Translations under genes and position numbers: made by a program
The notes under the pieces: model-generated
What the model was told of the DNA's origin: nothing
Database searches by the model: none
What the model saw: only the letters and a program-made list of their open reading frames with translations
NCBI GenBank assembly: GCA_900544655.1
Contig: UQWE01000024.1
Coordinates: forward strand, 1-14,195
Reading direction: 5' to 3'
Source: an uncultured Coriobacteriaceae bacterium
GTDB taxonomy: Bacteria; Actinomycetota; Coriobacteriia; Coriobacteriales; Atopobiaceae
Length of the DNA stretch: 14,195 nt
Part shown: in pieces, positions 14,069 through 14,195 of the stretch
Position numbering within the stretch: position 1 is the stretch's first letter
How the letters are laid out: each line of letters starts with the position of its first letter

Positions 14069-14136
14069 CGAAACATGCAGTTATTCGAGCTATCGGGACG
14101 TTTTTGGGCGCACATCTCGAATACGTGCATGTTTCG
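14069..14136. repeat. Second long inverted repeat beside the first
   Basis: CGAAACATGCA (14069-14079) pairs with TGCATGTTTCG (14126-14136). After a small internal mismatch, TATTCGAG (14082-14089) pairs with CTCGAATA (14116-14123), leaving a 26-nt loop. It starts 17 nt after the first inverted repeat, and both share the CGAAAC/GTTTCG motif. Confidence 0.88.
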
Positions 14137-14195
14137 GCGAAGGACGGGCCGCGAGGATAGGCAACGCAGAGCAAGCAGCGCGGCGGCCCCGAGCC

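Noticed and set aside
13810..14130. N-terminal extension of SecG to about 190 residues
   Set aside because: The extension reads through the inverted repeats and low-complexity sequence; the GTG at 13809 has a strong ribosome-binding site and gives a normal SecG length.

Overview
The window is a GC-rich (roughly 60%) bacterial chromosome segment in which every intact gene is read from the minus strand. The likely source is an actinobacterium of the class Coriobacteriia (Olsenella/Collinsella/Atopobium-like). I infer this from the base composition, CCA-encoded tRNAs, an oligopeptide-binding lipoprotein with a twin-arginine signal, and a SpoIIE-type phosphatase paired with a STAS/kinase protein. 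The genus is a guess; no rRNA or other marker is present.

Layout, left to right. Positions 1-620 are more AT-rich than the rest and hold a degenerate plus-strand small membrane protein gene (one stop codon, one frameshift). Then come tRNA-Val(GAC) with its terminator and promoter; a Bax-inhibitor-1 family membrane protein; a CmpB-family (PF06541) membrane protein; a tRNA cluster transcribed in the order Gly(GCC), Cys(GCA), Gly(GCC), with a hairpin after each tRNA; a two-gene signalling unit (PAS-GAF-PP2C phosphatase, then a STAS-HATPase fusion); tRNA-Leu(GAG); a 38-bp tandem repeat; a complete five-gene oligopeptide ABC importer operon transcribed oppA-oppB-oppC-oppD-oppF; a gene-free stretch of about 500 bp; secG; and two long back-to-back inverted repeats at the right edge.

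How the genes work together. OppA is a surface lipoprotein that captures peptides, OppB and OppC form the channel, and OppD and OppF supply ATP hydrolysis. Three stable stem-loops between oppA and oppB probably help set a higher level of OppA than of the membrane parts. The phosphatase and the STAS-HATPase protein form a partner-switching module (SpoIIAA/SpoIIAB/SpoIIE or RsbV/RsbW/RsbU logic) in which the phospho-acceptor domain and the kinase domain share one polypeptide; no sigma factor gene lies in the window. SecG is a small subunit of the Sec translocon.

The most notable non-coding signals are a matching AT-rich block directly upstream of the -35 box in all three recognisable tRNA promoters, a strong terminator in the middle of the Gly-Cys-Gly tRNA unit, the intercistronic stem-loops of the opp operon, the 38-bp tandem repeat, and the paired inverted repeats beside secG. 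I found no clear evidence of a wholly new defence or mobile system.
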